From an uncultured Bacteroidales bacterium (lineage in GTDB: Bacteria; Bacteroidota; Bacteroidia; Bacteroidales; UBA932): a DNA stretch of 47,928 nucleotides. Location: contig CAMBMK010000007.1 in assembly GCA_945868745.1 (NCBI GenBank), positions 1 to 47,928 of the forward strand. The letters are read 5' to 3'. The stretch's first letter is position 1. Every line of letters starts with the position of its first letter. Shown in pieces: positions 1 to 7,964 of this stretch. Position numbers and translations under genes: made by a program. The notes beneath the pieces are model-generated. The model worked only from the letters and a program-made list of their open reading frames with translations, was not told where the DNA came from and did no database searches.

Positions 1-97
1 GAGGGACACGTGCCTTGAGCACAGAGAATCCGCGGTCCGTACCCATGCCCTCTATGATTGCACGGCGGTTCTGGAGATCTGACATGCAGGCACCCAT
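1..97 (-). other. fusA2: Continuation of EF-G2 domain V beyond the in-frame TAG
   Basis: Reading on from the TAG in the same frame gives 32 residues beginning MGACMSDLQNRRAII and ending GFSVLKARVP. They match the EF-G domain V pattern (MG-x3-DL-x-RR ... GM ... AxVPL). No second stop or frameshift is seen up to the window edge. The gene is therefore intact except for one codon, which is Tyr in many EF-Gs at this place (inference). Confidence 0.8.
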
Positions 98-1999
98 CTA
101 CTCGGCAGGAGTCATCACCTGTACGTTGTAGATAGGCTCCATGATCTTCGGACCTGCATTGCGGAATGCCTCCTTGAAGGCGTTGCGTCCGGCAATGATG
201 AAGGCGATTTCCTTGGAGTCAACCGGATGCATCTTTCCGTCATAGACATATACCCTGATATCCCTTGCATATGATCCGGTAAGAGGGCCTTCGGTCATCT
301 TCTCCTTGATACCCTTGAGGATTGCAGGCATAAAGCCGAGGTCGATGGCACCACCCACAACGCAGTTGTAGAACTCGAGCTTTCCGCCCCATTCGAGGTC
401 GGTAACCTCGGAAGTCTTGACATTGAGGACGGTCTCCTTGCCGTCAATCTTGAATTTGTTTGGAACCGGCTCTCCCTCTACGTAAGGACATACGAGGAGG
501 TGTACCTCTCCGAACTGTCCTGCACCGCCGGACTGCTTCTTGTGGCGGTACTGGGCGGTAGCGACTTTTGTAATGGTCTCGCGGTAAGGAACCTTCGGTG
601 CATAAAGCTCGATGTTGAGCTTGAACTCGTTGTTGACTCTCCACTTGACGAGATTGATGTGCTGCTCTCCCTGACCGCTGAGAATGGTCTGGCGCAGCTC
701 CTTGGAGTATTCAACGATGATTGTAGGGTCCTGGGCGGCAATCTTGTTGAGGGCATCACCCACCTTGGCCTCATCGTTCTTGTCGGCAGCCTTGACTGCG
801 CAGCGGTACCTTGCGTCAGGGAATACCATATGCTCAATGGCCTCGCATCCTGCAGCCGCAAGCGTGGTGTCGGTCTTTCCGGCCTTGAGCTTCATCACGC
901 AGCCGATGTCACCGGCACTGATCTCGGATACCTTTTCCTTCTTGGCTCCGGCAACCGCATAGATTGCGGAAAGACGCTCGCTGTTGCCCGTCTCAGGGTT
1001 GACAAGATCCATACCCTCCTTGAGGACACCGCTCATGACCTTGAAATATGACACGTCACCAAGGTGCTGCTCAACGGTTGTCTTGTAGATGAAGATGCTG
1101 ACAGGGCCGTTTGAAGAGCAAGGGAGTTCGCCTCCTTCAATAGTTCTGGCAACCTTTCCTTCAGGAGATGAACCCACGTTGATGGTAAACTCCATAAGCC
1201 TCTTCACACCGATATCCTTCTTTGCGGAAAGGCAGAATACAGGCATCAGGACAGCCTTCTTGAGACCCTCGGAAAGACCTTTGCGGATCTCGTCGGTAGT
1301 GAGCTCGCCGCTTTCGAAATACTTCTCGAGGAGGGCATCGTCTCCTTCGGCAGCCCTTTCCATAAGCTCAAGGCGGAGCTCTTCGGCGCGGTCTGCATAA
1401 TCTGCAGGAATCTCGGACTCCTCGCGTGTACCGTTCTCATCCTTGAAGGTGTATTTCTTCATCGTGATGACATCGATGAAACTGTTGAAACCTGCACCCG
1501 GCTCACACGGGAACTGGGTGAAAGCCACCTTCTTTCCGAAAGCCTCCTCGAGGGAAGACTTGCAGAGGTCCCAGTTGGCCTTCTCGTGGTCGAGCTGGTT
1601 GACAGCAACGATAAGAGGGACATTGTAGTTGTCGGCGTACCTTGCGAAAATCTCAGTACCGACCTCTACGCCCTGCTGTGCATTTACAACAAGAATACCG
1701 GTCTCACATACCTTGAAGGCGGATATTGCACCGCCGCTGAAATCGTCGGAACCCGGAGCGTCAATGATATTGAACTTAGTGTTCATGAACTCTGCATAGA
1801 GCGGAGTCGCATAGACCGATTTCTGGTTGGTCTGCTCAAACTCGGTATTGTCGGATACCGTATTGCCGGCCTCGACAGAACCGCGTCTGTCGATGACTTT
1901 TCCTTCATAAAGCATAGCCTCCGATAAAGTGGTCTTGCCGGACTTTGAGCTTCCGATCAAGACCACGTTGCGGATGTCTTTCGTTGCGTAGGTTTTCAT
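98..1999 (-). CDS. fusA2: Elongation factor G paralogue (EF-G2 type), cut by an in-frame TAG
   Basis: This is a ribosomal translocation GTPase-family protein acting on cytosolic ribosomes. The open part encodes 633 residues from ATG 1999. This start lies just downstream of a -7 element at 2044-2051; an upstream in-frame codon at 2068 would precede the promoter. G1 is GSSKSGKT (residues 16-23), G3 is DAPGSDDF (80-87) and G4 is NQLD (134-137). Canonical EF-G has DTPGHVDF, so the catalytic His is replaced by Ser84. Domains II-IV follow in normal order. The frame ends at TAG (98-100) inside domain V, but clean EF-G domain V coding continues in the same frame to position 1. The family is usually about 700 residues or more. 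From memory, Bacteroides has an EF-G2 paralogue reported to support translation without GTP hydrolysis; whether this is its orthologue is inference. The TAG may be a real nonsense mutation or a sequence error near the end. Confidence 0.9.
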   Translation of the reverse strand: MKTYATKDIRNVVLIGSSKSGKTTLSEAMLYEGKVIDRRGSVEAGNTVSDNTEFEQTNQKSVYATPLYAEFMNTKFNIIDAPGSDDFSGGAISAFKVCETGILVVNAQQGVEVGTEIFARYADNYNVPLIVAVNQLDHEKANWDLCKSSLEEAFGKKVAFTQFPCEPGAGFNSFIDVITMKKYTFKDENGTREESEIPADYADRAEELRLELMERAAEGDDALLEKYFESGELTTDEIRKGLSEGLKKAVLMPVFCLSAKKDIGVKRLMEFTINVGSSPEGKVARTIEGGELPCSSNGPVSIFIYKTTVEQHLGDVSYFKVMSGVLKEGMDLVNPETGNSERLSAIYAVAGAKKEKVSEISAGDIGCVMKLKAGKTDTTLAAAGCEAIEHMVFPDARYRCAVKAADKNDEAKVGDALNKIAAQDPTIIVEYSKELRQTILSGQGEQHINLVKWRVNNEFKLNIELYAPKVPYRETITKVATAQYRHKKQSGGAGQFGEVHLLVCPYVEGEPVPNKFKIDGKETVLNVKTSEVTDLEWGGKLEFYNCVVGGAIDLGFMPAILKGIKEKMTEGPLTGSYARDIRVYVYDGKMHPVDSKEIAFIIAGRNAFKEAFRNAGPKIMEPIYNVQVMTPAE

Positions 2000-2043
2000 T
2001 GTATGAGTTATTAAATTTGTGTTTGCAGTTATGTGCGTATTCG

Positions 2044-2051
2044 CAAATCTA
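2044..2051 (-). promoter_or_regulatory. -7 element of the EF-G2 promoter
   Basis: On the minus strand the sequence is TAGATTTG, a full match to the Bacteroidetes -7 consensus TAnnTTTG. Transcription would begin near 2037, giving a leader of about 38 nt to ATG 1999. This supports the shorter EF-G2 start. Confidence 0.6.
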
Positions 2052-2068
2052 ATAAAATAATAACGCAA

Positions 2069-2311
2069 TCACAATATGTCAATGTCATATTTTTCACGAA
2101 GACGCGACAACTCGCCCTCACGGTAGCTGCGCATAAGGCTGTCACCGTCCGTACCGAGCTCCATTGCCATCATTGTCGAAAGCGCCCTTTCATCCGCACC
2201 CATCCATCTGCATACGTCAGAAAAGGTGAGCGTGGGGTCAAGATAGACCTTCTCCTCAAGAAGAAGGACTGAGAAGAGATTGTATTGTTCAGAGGTATTC
2301 CGCTTTTTCAT
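2069..2311 (-). CDS. Small AraC-type helix-turn-helix protein
   Basis: An 80-residue protein. Residues about 18-63 (VYLDPTLTFSDVCRWMG ... LSTMMAMELGTDGDSLMRSYR) resemble the first half of an AraC/XylS DNA-binding domain: the YLDPxL opening, a helix-turn-helix, then the ExGxSF-like and xxYR segments. Only one of the two HTH units is present and there is no ligand-binding domain. It could be a stand-alone small DNA-binding protein or a decayed regulator. A weaker -7-like sequence (CATCTTTG on the minus strand, 2334-2341) lies 23 nt upstream. It ends just before the EF-G2 promoter and faces the same way. Target unknown. Confidence 0.6.
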   Translation of the reverse strand: MKKRNTSEQYNLFSVLLLEEKVYLDPTLTFSDVCRWMGADERALSTMMAMELGTDGDSLMRSYREGELSRLREKYDIDIL

Positions 2312-2406
2312 AATTCAGCCGGTATTGTTTTCGGCAAAGATGAATGATTGCCGCATCTTCTCCAAATTATGAACTGCTTTTAGCATCATCCGGATGTCGG
2401 AAAAAT

Positions 2407-2477
2407 ACGAATTTTTATCTTTTGACACGAATTTTTACCCCGATGCACAATTTTTATAGTCACGTGCGCAGTTTTAG
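2407..2477 (+). repeat. Four AT-rich direct repeats phased about 20 bp apart upstream of the XRE gene
   Basis: ACGAATTTTTA occurs at 2407-2417 and exactly again at 2427-2437, followed by CACAATTTTTA at 2446-2456 and a weaker CAGTTTTAG at 2469-2477. The spacing of 19-22 bp is about two helical turns, so all copies lie on one face of the DNA. They sit at about -110 to -40 relative to the predicted start of the XRE gene, a usual place for a regulator array. Confidence 0.55.
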
Positions 2478-2504
2478 TATGCCGAATTGTTGGTCCGCAG
2501 CACA

Positions 2505-2512
2505 TAATTTTG
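2505..2512 (+). promoter_or_regulatory. -7 element of the XRE regulator gene
   Basis: TAATTTTG matches TAnnTTTG exactly, and a TTG-containing -33-like stretch lies near 2487. The predicted start near 2519 leaves a leader of about 13 nt. Confidence 0.55.
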
Positions 2513-2531
2513 AACATAAAGCGGACAGAAT

Positions 2532-2927
2532 ATGGATGACAACTCGATTAAGCAGATAATGGGCGCTCTCAGGGAGAAGCAGGGTCTTTCCCAACTGGAG
2601 ATGGCCGATCGCATCGGTGTGGACAGGAATACCTACAGGAACATTGAAAAAGGCACCACGAAAATCATCTGTCCACATCTGGAATCTATAGCCGAAGCCC
2701 TCGGGACAAGCACGGAGCATCTTCTGCTCGGGTATGATCCGAATGACATTTCACTCGAAGAGGCATCCAGGGCCCAAAGCAAGCTTCATGAAATGGAGGC
2801 CCTGTACAGCTCCAACATAGAAAAGCTTGAAAGGGAGATAAAAGCCCTGCACGAGATGATAGAAATACTGAAGGAACAATTGAGGGACAAGGATATGATC
2901 ATTTCCATGCTCAGGAAAAACAGCTGA
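2532..2927 (+). CDS. XRE-family transcriptional regulator with C-terminal coiled coil
   Basis: A 131-residue protein. Residues about 5-65 form a Cro/CI-type helix-turn-helix (IMGALREKQGLSQLEMADRIG, then RNTYRNIEKG). After a short linker, residues about 74-128 form a heptad-rich, highly charged helix (LHEMEALYSSNIEKLEREIKAL) that probably dimerises the protein. There is no ligand-binding or peptidase domain. The phased repeats at 2407-2477 lie directly upstream, so autoregulation is plausible but inferred. It is followed by rnhB after 51 nt. Confidence 0.85.
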   Translation: MDDNSIKQIMGALREKQGLSQLEMADRIGVDRNTYRNIEKGTTKIICPHLESIAEALGTSTEHLLLGYDPNDISLEEASRAQSKLHEMEALYSSNIEKLEREIKALHEMIEILKEQLRDKDMIISMLRKNS

Positions 2928-2978
2928 CGGTCGATAAAATATTCCTATTATTTTTTGAAGATTGCTTAATTTCGCACC

Positions 2979-3599
2979 ATGCGAAAAGAAGTGTTCCTGA
3001 AAAACTGTCTTGAACCGGGAAGGATCGAGGCAGGCTGCGACGAGGCAGGGAGAGGTCCCCTTGCAGGGCCGGTGTATGCGGCAGCTGTCATCCTGCCGGA
3101 GGATTTCCATCATCCGCTGCTGAACGATTCAAAGAAGATGAGCGAAAAGGAGCGCGAGCTGCTGCGCCCTGTCATTGAAAAAGAGGCAGTTGCCTGGGCT
3201 GTGGAATCGGTCTCAGCAGAAGAAATCGATGCTGTCAACATACTTGCGGCATCTATTGCCGGTATGCAGCGGGCCGTGATGAAACTGAAGGTAAAGCCTG
3301 ATTTCCTGATTATTGACGGCAACAGGTTCAAGCCTTTCGGCGGTTTTCCATACAAGACCGTGGTCCACGGCGATGCGACATATGCGAGCATTGCAGCCGC
3401 CTCCGTCCTGGCAAAGACCTATCGCGACGATTTTATGCGGAAGATTGCCTCCGAATATCCGCAATACGGATGGGAACGCAATATGGGCTATCCCACAAAA
3501 GAGCACATAGAAGCCATCCGCGCCTATGGATACACACCGTGGCACAGGATGTCTTTTCATCCCAAAGAACTGGAAATCAATCTTTTTTCAGAGCAATAA
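2979..3599 (+). CDS. rnhB: Ribonuclease HII
   Basis: Cytosolic endonuclease cutting the RNA strand of RNA-DNA hybrids, including single ribonucleotides built into DNA. The 206-residue length is normal. The signature CDEAGRGPLAGPV holds the catalytic pair Asp21/Glu22. A further acidic residue is in LIIDGN (Asp113), and the block HGDATYASIAAASVLAKTYRD begins near residue 130. Family members end with the GYPTKEH and HR-x-SF motifs, both present. ATG 2979 is the only sensible start. Its 3' end converges on the glycosyltransferase gene with a 27-nt gap and no hairpin. Confidence 0.96.
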   Translation: MRKEVFLKNCLEPGRIEAGCDEAGRGPLAGPVYAAAVILPEDFHHPLLNDSKKMSEKERELLRPVIEKEAVAWAVESVSAEEIDAVNILAASIAGMQRAVMKLKVKPDFLIIDGNRFKPFGGFPYKTVVHGDATYASIAAASVLAKTYRDDFMRKIASEYPQYGWERNMGYPTKEHIEAIRAYGYTPWHRMSFHPKELEINLFSEQ

Positions 3600-3626
3600 A
3601 AGATCCTGGCAGCGAGGCCGGCCGGA

Positions 3627-4646
3627 CTATTTGTAGAATGTGTTCCGGAAAGCGTCGAACTCCCCGCGCCCGAGCACGCACCTGCGCCACCACGCGGAAA
3701 TGAAGCCGAACCCGTATCCGGACAGCTGCACGAATGCTGCACAGACGGAAAGCCCTCCGATGCGGAAACTGCCGTTCTTCGCAGAGGCATCGGCAAAAAC
3801 CATCAGGGCATAGACAGCTATCGGGACAAGGCTCAACAGTGTCAGCGGAGACAGGAGAATGAGCAGAATCACTCCGACGGTGAATGCGGCCGGAAGGAAG
3901 TGGACAATCTTGAGCGAGCCGGGATGGCGCCTGTAGAGATTGATGCGGGCTATGCCGGAGTTATAGACCTGCCTGTAGAATTTGCGGAAATCGGTCCTCC
4001 TCTTGTGATAGACCCACGAATCGGGGAACAGCCTGCAGGAATACCCAGCCTCGAATATCCTTATGCTCAGGTCGATATCCTCCCCGAAACGCATTTTTGA
4101 GAAGCCTCCCAGATTATTGAAGACATCCCTTCGGATGCCCATATTGAAGCTTCTCGGATAGAACCTGTCCATCCTCTGGCGGCCGCCGCGTATGCCTCCC
4201 GTGGTAAAGAACGATGTCATGGCGTAGCTGATGGCCTTCTGGACAGGAGTGAAATTGTCGGCTGCGCGGTCAGGACCTCCGAAAGCATCGCAGCGAAGAC
4301 GGGAAAGCTCCCGTTCAATCGAAGCGAAATAGCCTTTCGGCACAATCACGTCGGAATCGAGTATGAGCAGGTATTCGCCCCGGGAACGCGCAGCACCGTA
4401 GTTCCTTGTCTGCCCCGGACCGCTGTTGGGCTTGTAATAATATCTGATATTTGCATCCGTGCCCGGGACGGCATCGGCATCCACGCCTCCTGCCGCTATC
4501 ACTACATCACGGCACGGGAGAGTGGAACCGTCCTCCACGACGATTATCTCGAAATCCATAAAAGGCTGGCTCTTTAGGCTTTCAAGCAGTTCGCCGACTT
4601 CGTCGGGACGGTTGTAGGCGGGTATGATTACGGAATATTTGCGCAT
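3627..4646 (-). CDS. Family 2 glycosyltransferase, membrane-associated
   Basis: A 339-residue GT-A-fold enzyme. It opens with SVIIPAYNRPDEVGELLESL, has the nucleotide-sugar DxD (LILDSDV, Asp97-Asp99) and a downstream acceptor-site Glu-Asp (MRFGEDIDLSIR, 189-190). Two hydrophobic stretches near 250-285 and 297-320 should anchor it to the inner membrane. The donor and acceptor cannot be told from sequence; a role in cell-surface glycan synthesis is the general expectation. I chose ATG 4646 because the longer frame (from 4730) adds 28 residues with no GT2 homology and crosses the promoter. No other glycan genes lie nearby. Confidence 0.88.
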   Translation of the reverse strand: MRKYSVIIPAYNRPDEVGELLESLKSQPFMDFEIIVVEDGSTLPCRDVVIAAGGVDADAVPGTDANIRYYYKPNSGPGQTRNYGAARSRGEYLLILDSDVIVPKGYFASIERELSRLRCDAFGGPDRAADNFTPVQKAISYAMTSFFTTGGIRGGRQRMDRFYPRSFNMGIRRDVFNNLGGFSKMRFGEDIDLSIRIFEAGYSCRLFPDSWVYHKRRTDFRKFYRQVYNSGIARINLYRRHPGSLKIVHFLPAAFTVGVILLILLSPLTLLSLVPIAVYALMVFADASAKNGSFRIGGLSVCAAFVQLSGYGFGFISAWWRRCVLGRGEFDAFRNTFYK

Positions 4647-4654
4647 CTTGCAGA

Positions 4655-4662
4655 CAAAGTTA
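4655..4662 (-). promoter_or_regulatory. -7 element of the glycosyltransferase gene
   Basis: Minus-strand TAACTTTG matches the consensus. It lies only 9 nt from ATG 4646, so the message would be nearly leaderless if this element is used. Confidence 0.4.
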
Positions 4663-4675
4663 ATAGAAAAATAGA

Positions 4676-4691
4676 TATCTTTGTATATTTG
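4676..4691 (+). promoter_or_regulatory. Two abutting -7 elements before the S46 peptidase gene
   Basis: TATCTTTG (4676-4683) is followed directly by TATATTTG (4684-4691). Both match TAnnTTTG exactly, predicting starts about 8 nt apart (near 4690 and 4698) and leaders of 24-32 nt to ATG 4722. Confidence 0.55.
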
Positions 4692-4721
4692 GTAAAAACC
4701 TGACTTAATTATTTTAATGAA

Positions 4722-6884
4722 ATGAAACATAACAGAATTATTTGCTCAGTTGCTGCGCTCATCATGGCGACGGCAGGTGCTGTTGCGGACGAAGGCATGT
4801 GGCTGCTCCCGTTCCTTCAGAAAATGAATGCAGAAGCGATGGCGGCTGACGGTTGCAGGCTCACCCCTGACCAGATCTACAGCATCAACCACTCATCCCT
4901 CAAGGATGCCATTGTACAGTTCGGAGGCGGCTGCACCGGAGAAATCATCTCGGATGAAGGACTTCTCGTCACCAACCACCACTGCGGCTACAGCAACATC
5001 CAGTCACTCTCAACACCTGAACACAACTATCTGGAAGACGGTTTCTGGGCCATGGACCGCGGCCAGGAAATCCCTGTCCCGGGACTCACCGTGAAATTCC
5101 TTGAAAGCATGACGGATGTCACCGCCGTGCTTGACAAAGCCTATGAGACTGCGCTGAAGGCAGCCAGGAAGGCAAAATCCGACAATCCGGAGGCTGCTGC
5201 GGAGGAGTCCAGGGCCGCTTCAAGGCAGAGTCTTAAGGAAGCTGCGCAGAAAGACAACCCGGGATGCATTGCGACAATCGAGAACTTCTACAATGACAAC
5301 GTAGCATATCTTATTGTCTATAAAGTCTATAGAGATGTACGTTTCGTAGGTGCACCTCCTGCATCCCTCGGAAAGTTCGGAGGAGAGACCGACAACTGGA
5401 TGTGGCCGCGCCATACCTGCGATTTCTCGATGTTCCGTGTCTATGCCGGCAAGGACAATATGCCTGCCGATTATTCGGAGGATAATGTGCCGATGAAGCC
5501 GAAACAGTCTCTCAAGGTATCTCTCAAGGGCGTTGAAGACGGAGACTATGCCATGATTATGGGATATCCGGGACGCACCCAGCGTTTCCAGACTGCCGAC
5601 CAGCTCGAGTCCATGGTGGAGACCAACCAGATCTCGGTAAAGGCCCGCACAGTACGCCAGAGGGTGATGCTCGAGGGTATGGAGGCAGACCCTGTGGTCC
5701 GTCTCAAATATGCCAACAAGTATGCTTCCAGCGCAAATGCATGGAAAAAATGGCAGGGACAGGCTCTTGCATTCGAAAAGCTCAATATCATCGGACGCGA
5801 GAAGCAGAAGGAGGCCGATTTCATGGCATGGGTCGGCAAGAATAAAAAACGTACTGAAAAATACGGAGACGCCCTTTCCGTGATTTCTTCGGCTGTTGCA
5901 GCCCAGAAGGCCCCGTACCAGTCAATCATGCTCCTGTCCGAGACTCTCAACCGCATAGGTCTTCTCGACATTGCCGCCACCGTGGCATACAGTTATTCGC
6001 AGATTGCCCAGGAGGACACCACCGATGCGCTCTCAAAGGCAATCGACAGCGCCCTTCCGCTTTTCAAGGACTATGACGAGGCTCTCGAAAGGAAGATTGC
6101 AGTCGCAATGCTGAATCTTTATGCGGAGGATGCCGAGGCGGCCGACCTTCCTGCATTTGAAGGCTTTGACTGGTCCGCTCCAGATGCAGAGGCATTTGTG
6201 GACAACCTTTTCAACAGCAGCGCCTTTGCCAATGCAGAGAAAATCGAGACACTGAGGGACAAGAACATTATGGAACTCTCCGAAGACCCTGCCATCAGGA
6301 TGTACAATGCAATCATTGAGGTTTACCTGAGGCGCTATACTGAGTATTCGGCTTGCTTGGGTGATATCGAAAAGGGTTCCAAGGCTTTTGCGGCAGGTCT
6401 TCTTGAATGGAAGAAGGGCGAGCCGTCCTACCCTGACGCCAATTTCACGATGCGCCTTACCTACGGCAATGTGAAATCCTACTCGCCGAAGGACGGTGTC
6501 CTCTACCGCCACTACACCACTCTTGCCGGAGTCATGGAGAAGGAAGATCCGGACAATTACGAGTTCCGCGTACCTGCAAAGCTCAAGGAGCTTTACAATG
6601 CAAAGGACTACGGCCAGTATGCCAATGCTGACGGAGTGCTCCCGACCTGCTTCCTGACCAACAACGACATCACCGGAGGCAACTCCGGAAGCCCTGTGCT
6701 CAATGCTGACGGAGAACTCATTGGACTTGCCTTCGACGGCAACTGGGAGTCCATGTCGAGCGACGTGATGTTCGAGCCTGACCTTCAGAGGTGCATCTGC
6801 GTGGATATTCGCTATGTGCTCTTTGTCATGGACAAGTTCGGCGGAGCGGGACATCTTCTCAACGAAATGAATATCGTAAGATAA
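4722..6884 (+). CDS. S46 family dipeptidyl-peptidase (DPP7-like)
   Basis: A secreted or periplasmic serine exopeptidase that removes dipeptides from peptide N-termini, used by Bacteroidetes to feed on protein. A signal peptide ends near residue 22 (ATAGAVA|DEG). The chymotrypsin-type triad is visible: His87 in TNHHCGY, Asp224 in GETDNWMW (assignment by family), and Ser655 in GGNSGSPV. The residue 18 after the Ser is Gly673 (FDGNWE). In DPP11 this place is Arg, which selects acidic P1 residues, while Gly is the DPP7 state that favours hydrophobic P1. The 720-residue length is normal. The stop codon abuts the start codon of mrp, so the two are probably co-transcribed. Confidence 0.94.
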   Translation: MKHNRIICSVAALIMATAGAVADEGMWLLPFLQKMNAEAMAADGCRLTPDQIYSINHSSLKDAIVQFGGGCTGEIISDEGLLVTNHHCGYSNIQSLSTPEHNYLEDGFWAMDRGQEIPVPGLTVKFLESMTDVTAVLDKAYETALKAARKAKSDNPEAAAEESRAASRQSLKEAAQKDNPGCIATIENFYNDNVAYLIVYKVYRDVRFVGAPPASLGKFGGETDNWMWPRHTCDFSMFRVYAGKDNMPADYSEDNVPMKPKQSLKVSLKGVEDGDYAMIMGYPGRTQRFQTADQLESMVETNQISVKARTVRQRVMLEGMEADPVVRLKYANKYASSANAWKKWQGQALAFEKLNIIGREKQKEADFMAWVGKNKKRTEKYGDALSVISSAVAAQKAPYQSIMLLSETLNRIGLLDIAATVAYSYSQIAQEDTTDALSKAIDSALPLFKDYDEALERKIAVAMLNLYAEDAEAADLPAFEGFDWSAPDAEAFVDNLFNSSAFANAEKIETLRDKNIMELSEDPAIRMYNAIIEVYLRRYTEYSACLGDIEKGSKAFAAGLLEWKKGEPSYPDANFTMRLTYGNVKSYSPKDGVLYRHYTTLAGVMEKEDPDNYEFRVPAKLKELYNAKDYGQYANADGVLPTCFLTNNDITGGNSGSPVLNADGELIGLAFDGNWESMSSDVMFEPDLQRCICVDIRYVLFVMDKFGGAGHLLNEMNIVR

Positions 6885-7961
6885 ATGGATAACAATCAGA
6901 TAATTGAAGTATTGCGCGGCGTCCTGCACCCGGGAAAGGGGGAGCAGGATGTCGTTTCTCTCGGAATGATAGGTTCCGTGGAGACGGACGGGGACGGGGT
7001 GACTGTGACAATGGTGTTCCCAAAACACCGTGACCCGCTTACGGAATATCTTGTGGGGGCAGTAAGGGCTGCCATTTTCCGCGAGGTGGAAGGTGTGGGG
7101 GCAGTCAATGTCAAGACCGTGGTCAAGGATCCCGATGAAGGAAAGCCAAAGAAAAAGACGGTCAATGACCTGACTCTCGAAGAGCTTGCCACCGTCCGTC
7201 ATATCATAGGAGTTGCATCAGGCAAGGGCGGAGTGGGCAAATCCACCGTTGCAGTCAACCTTGCCGTTGCCCTTGCCCGCCTCGGCTACAAGGTCGGTCT
7301 TGCGGATGCGGATGTCTATGGTCCTTCCGTGCCGGTGATGACCGCAACTGAAGGTGCCGTGCCTGATGCCATCGAAAAGGAAAACGGCGATGCGGTAATC
7401 CTTCCGATTGAAAAATACGGAGTGAAATGGATGAGCATCGGATATTTCGCCCAGAAGGGGCAGGCTCTCATATGGCGAGGTCCCATGGCCTGCAATGCAT
7501 TGAAACAGATGATTCTGCAGGTGAGGTGGGGCGACCTTGACTTCCTTCTCATCGATATGCCTCCGGGGACTGGCGACATCCACATAAGCCTTGTCAACGA
7601 CATCCCTATGGAGGGCGCCGTGATTGTCACGACTCCCCAGAATGTAGCTCTCGCGGATGTCGAGAAGGGCGTGGATATGTTCCGCAATGAAAATGTGAAC
7701 CGCAGGATTTTCGGCCTTGTGGAGAATATGGCCTGGTTTACTCCGGCGGAACTCCCTGAAAACAAATACTATATCTTCGGAAAAGACGGAGGTGTGAAGA
7801 TGGCTGAAAGCCTGGGTGTACCGCTTCTGGGACAGATTCCAATTGTCCAGAGCATACGCGAAAGCGGTGACGAGGGAGAACCTGCAGCGCTTTCAAGCCG
7901 TCCTGACGGGCTTGCCTTCCTCGAACTTGCCCGCCGCCTTGCCGAACAATCAGAACAATAG
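6885..7961 (+). CDS. mrp: Mrp/NBP35-family Fe-S cluster carrier ATPase
   Basis: Cytosolic P-loop ATPase thought to hold and pass Fe-S clusters to apoproteins. Residues 1 to about 85 are a MIP18/DUF59 domain. The ATPase begins at residue 109 with a deviant Walker A, ASGKGGVGKST (111-121), followed by LADADVYGPSVP and the LIDMPPGTGD Walker B region. The usual C-terminal CxxC cluster motif is absent (ENMAWFTPAELPENKYYIFG). I believe this is common in Bacteroidetes Mrp proteins. The ATG directly follows the stop of the S46 gene, and the next gene starts 3 nt after its stop. Confidence 0.94.
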   Translation: MDNNQIIEVLRGVLHPGKGEQDVVSLGMIGSVETDGDGVTVTMVFPKHRDPLTEYLVGAVRAAIFREVEGVGAVNVKTVVKDPDEGKPKKKTVNDLTLEELATVRHIIGVASGKGGVGKSTVAVNLAVALARLGYKVGLADADVYGPSVPVMTATEGAVPDAIEKENGDAVILPIEKYGVKWMSIGYFAQKGQALIWRGPMACNALKQMILQVRWGDLDFLLIDMPPGTGDIHISLVNDIPMEGAVIVTTPQNVALADVEKGVDMFRNENVNRRIFGLVENMAWFTPAELPENKYYIFGKDGGVKMAESLGVPLLGQIPIVQSIRESGDEGEPAALSSRPDGLAFLELARRLAEQSEQ

Positions 7962-7964
7962 ACT

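Noticed and set aside
1..2000. Recoding of TAG as a sense codon
   Set aside because: Other genes here (mrp, aspS, dnaE) end in TAG at the proper place, so a genome-wide code change is not supported.
3605..3632. GC-rich GGCCGGCC between rnhB and the glycosyltransferase as a terminator
   Set aside because: The palindrome is too short, has no loop and no T run.
6033..7202. A 389-codon open frame antisense across the S46 and mrp genes
   Set aside because: It spans two unrelated well-supported genes on the other strand and has no recognisable protein features.
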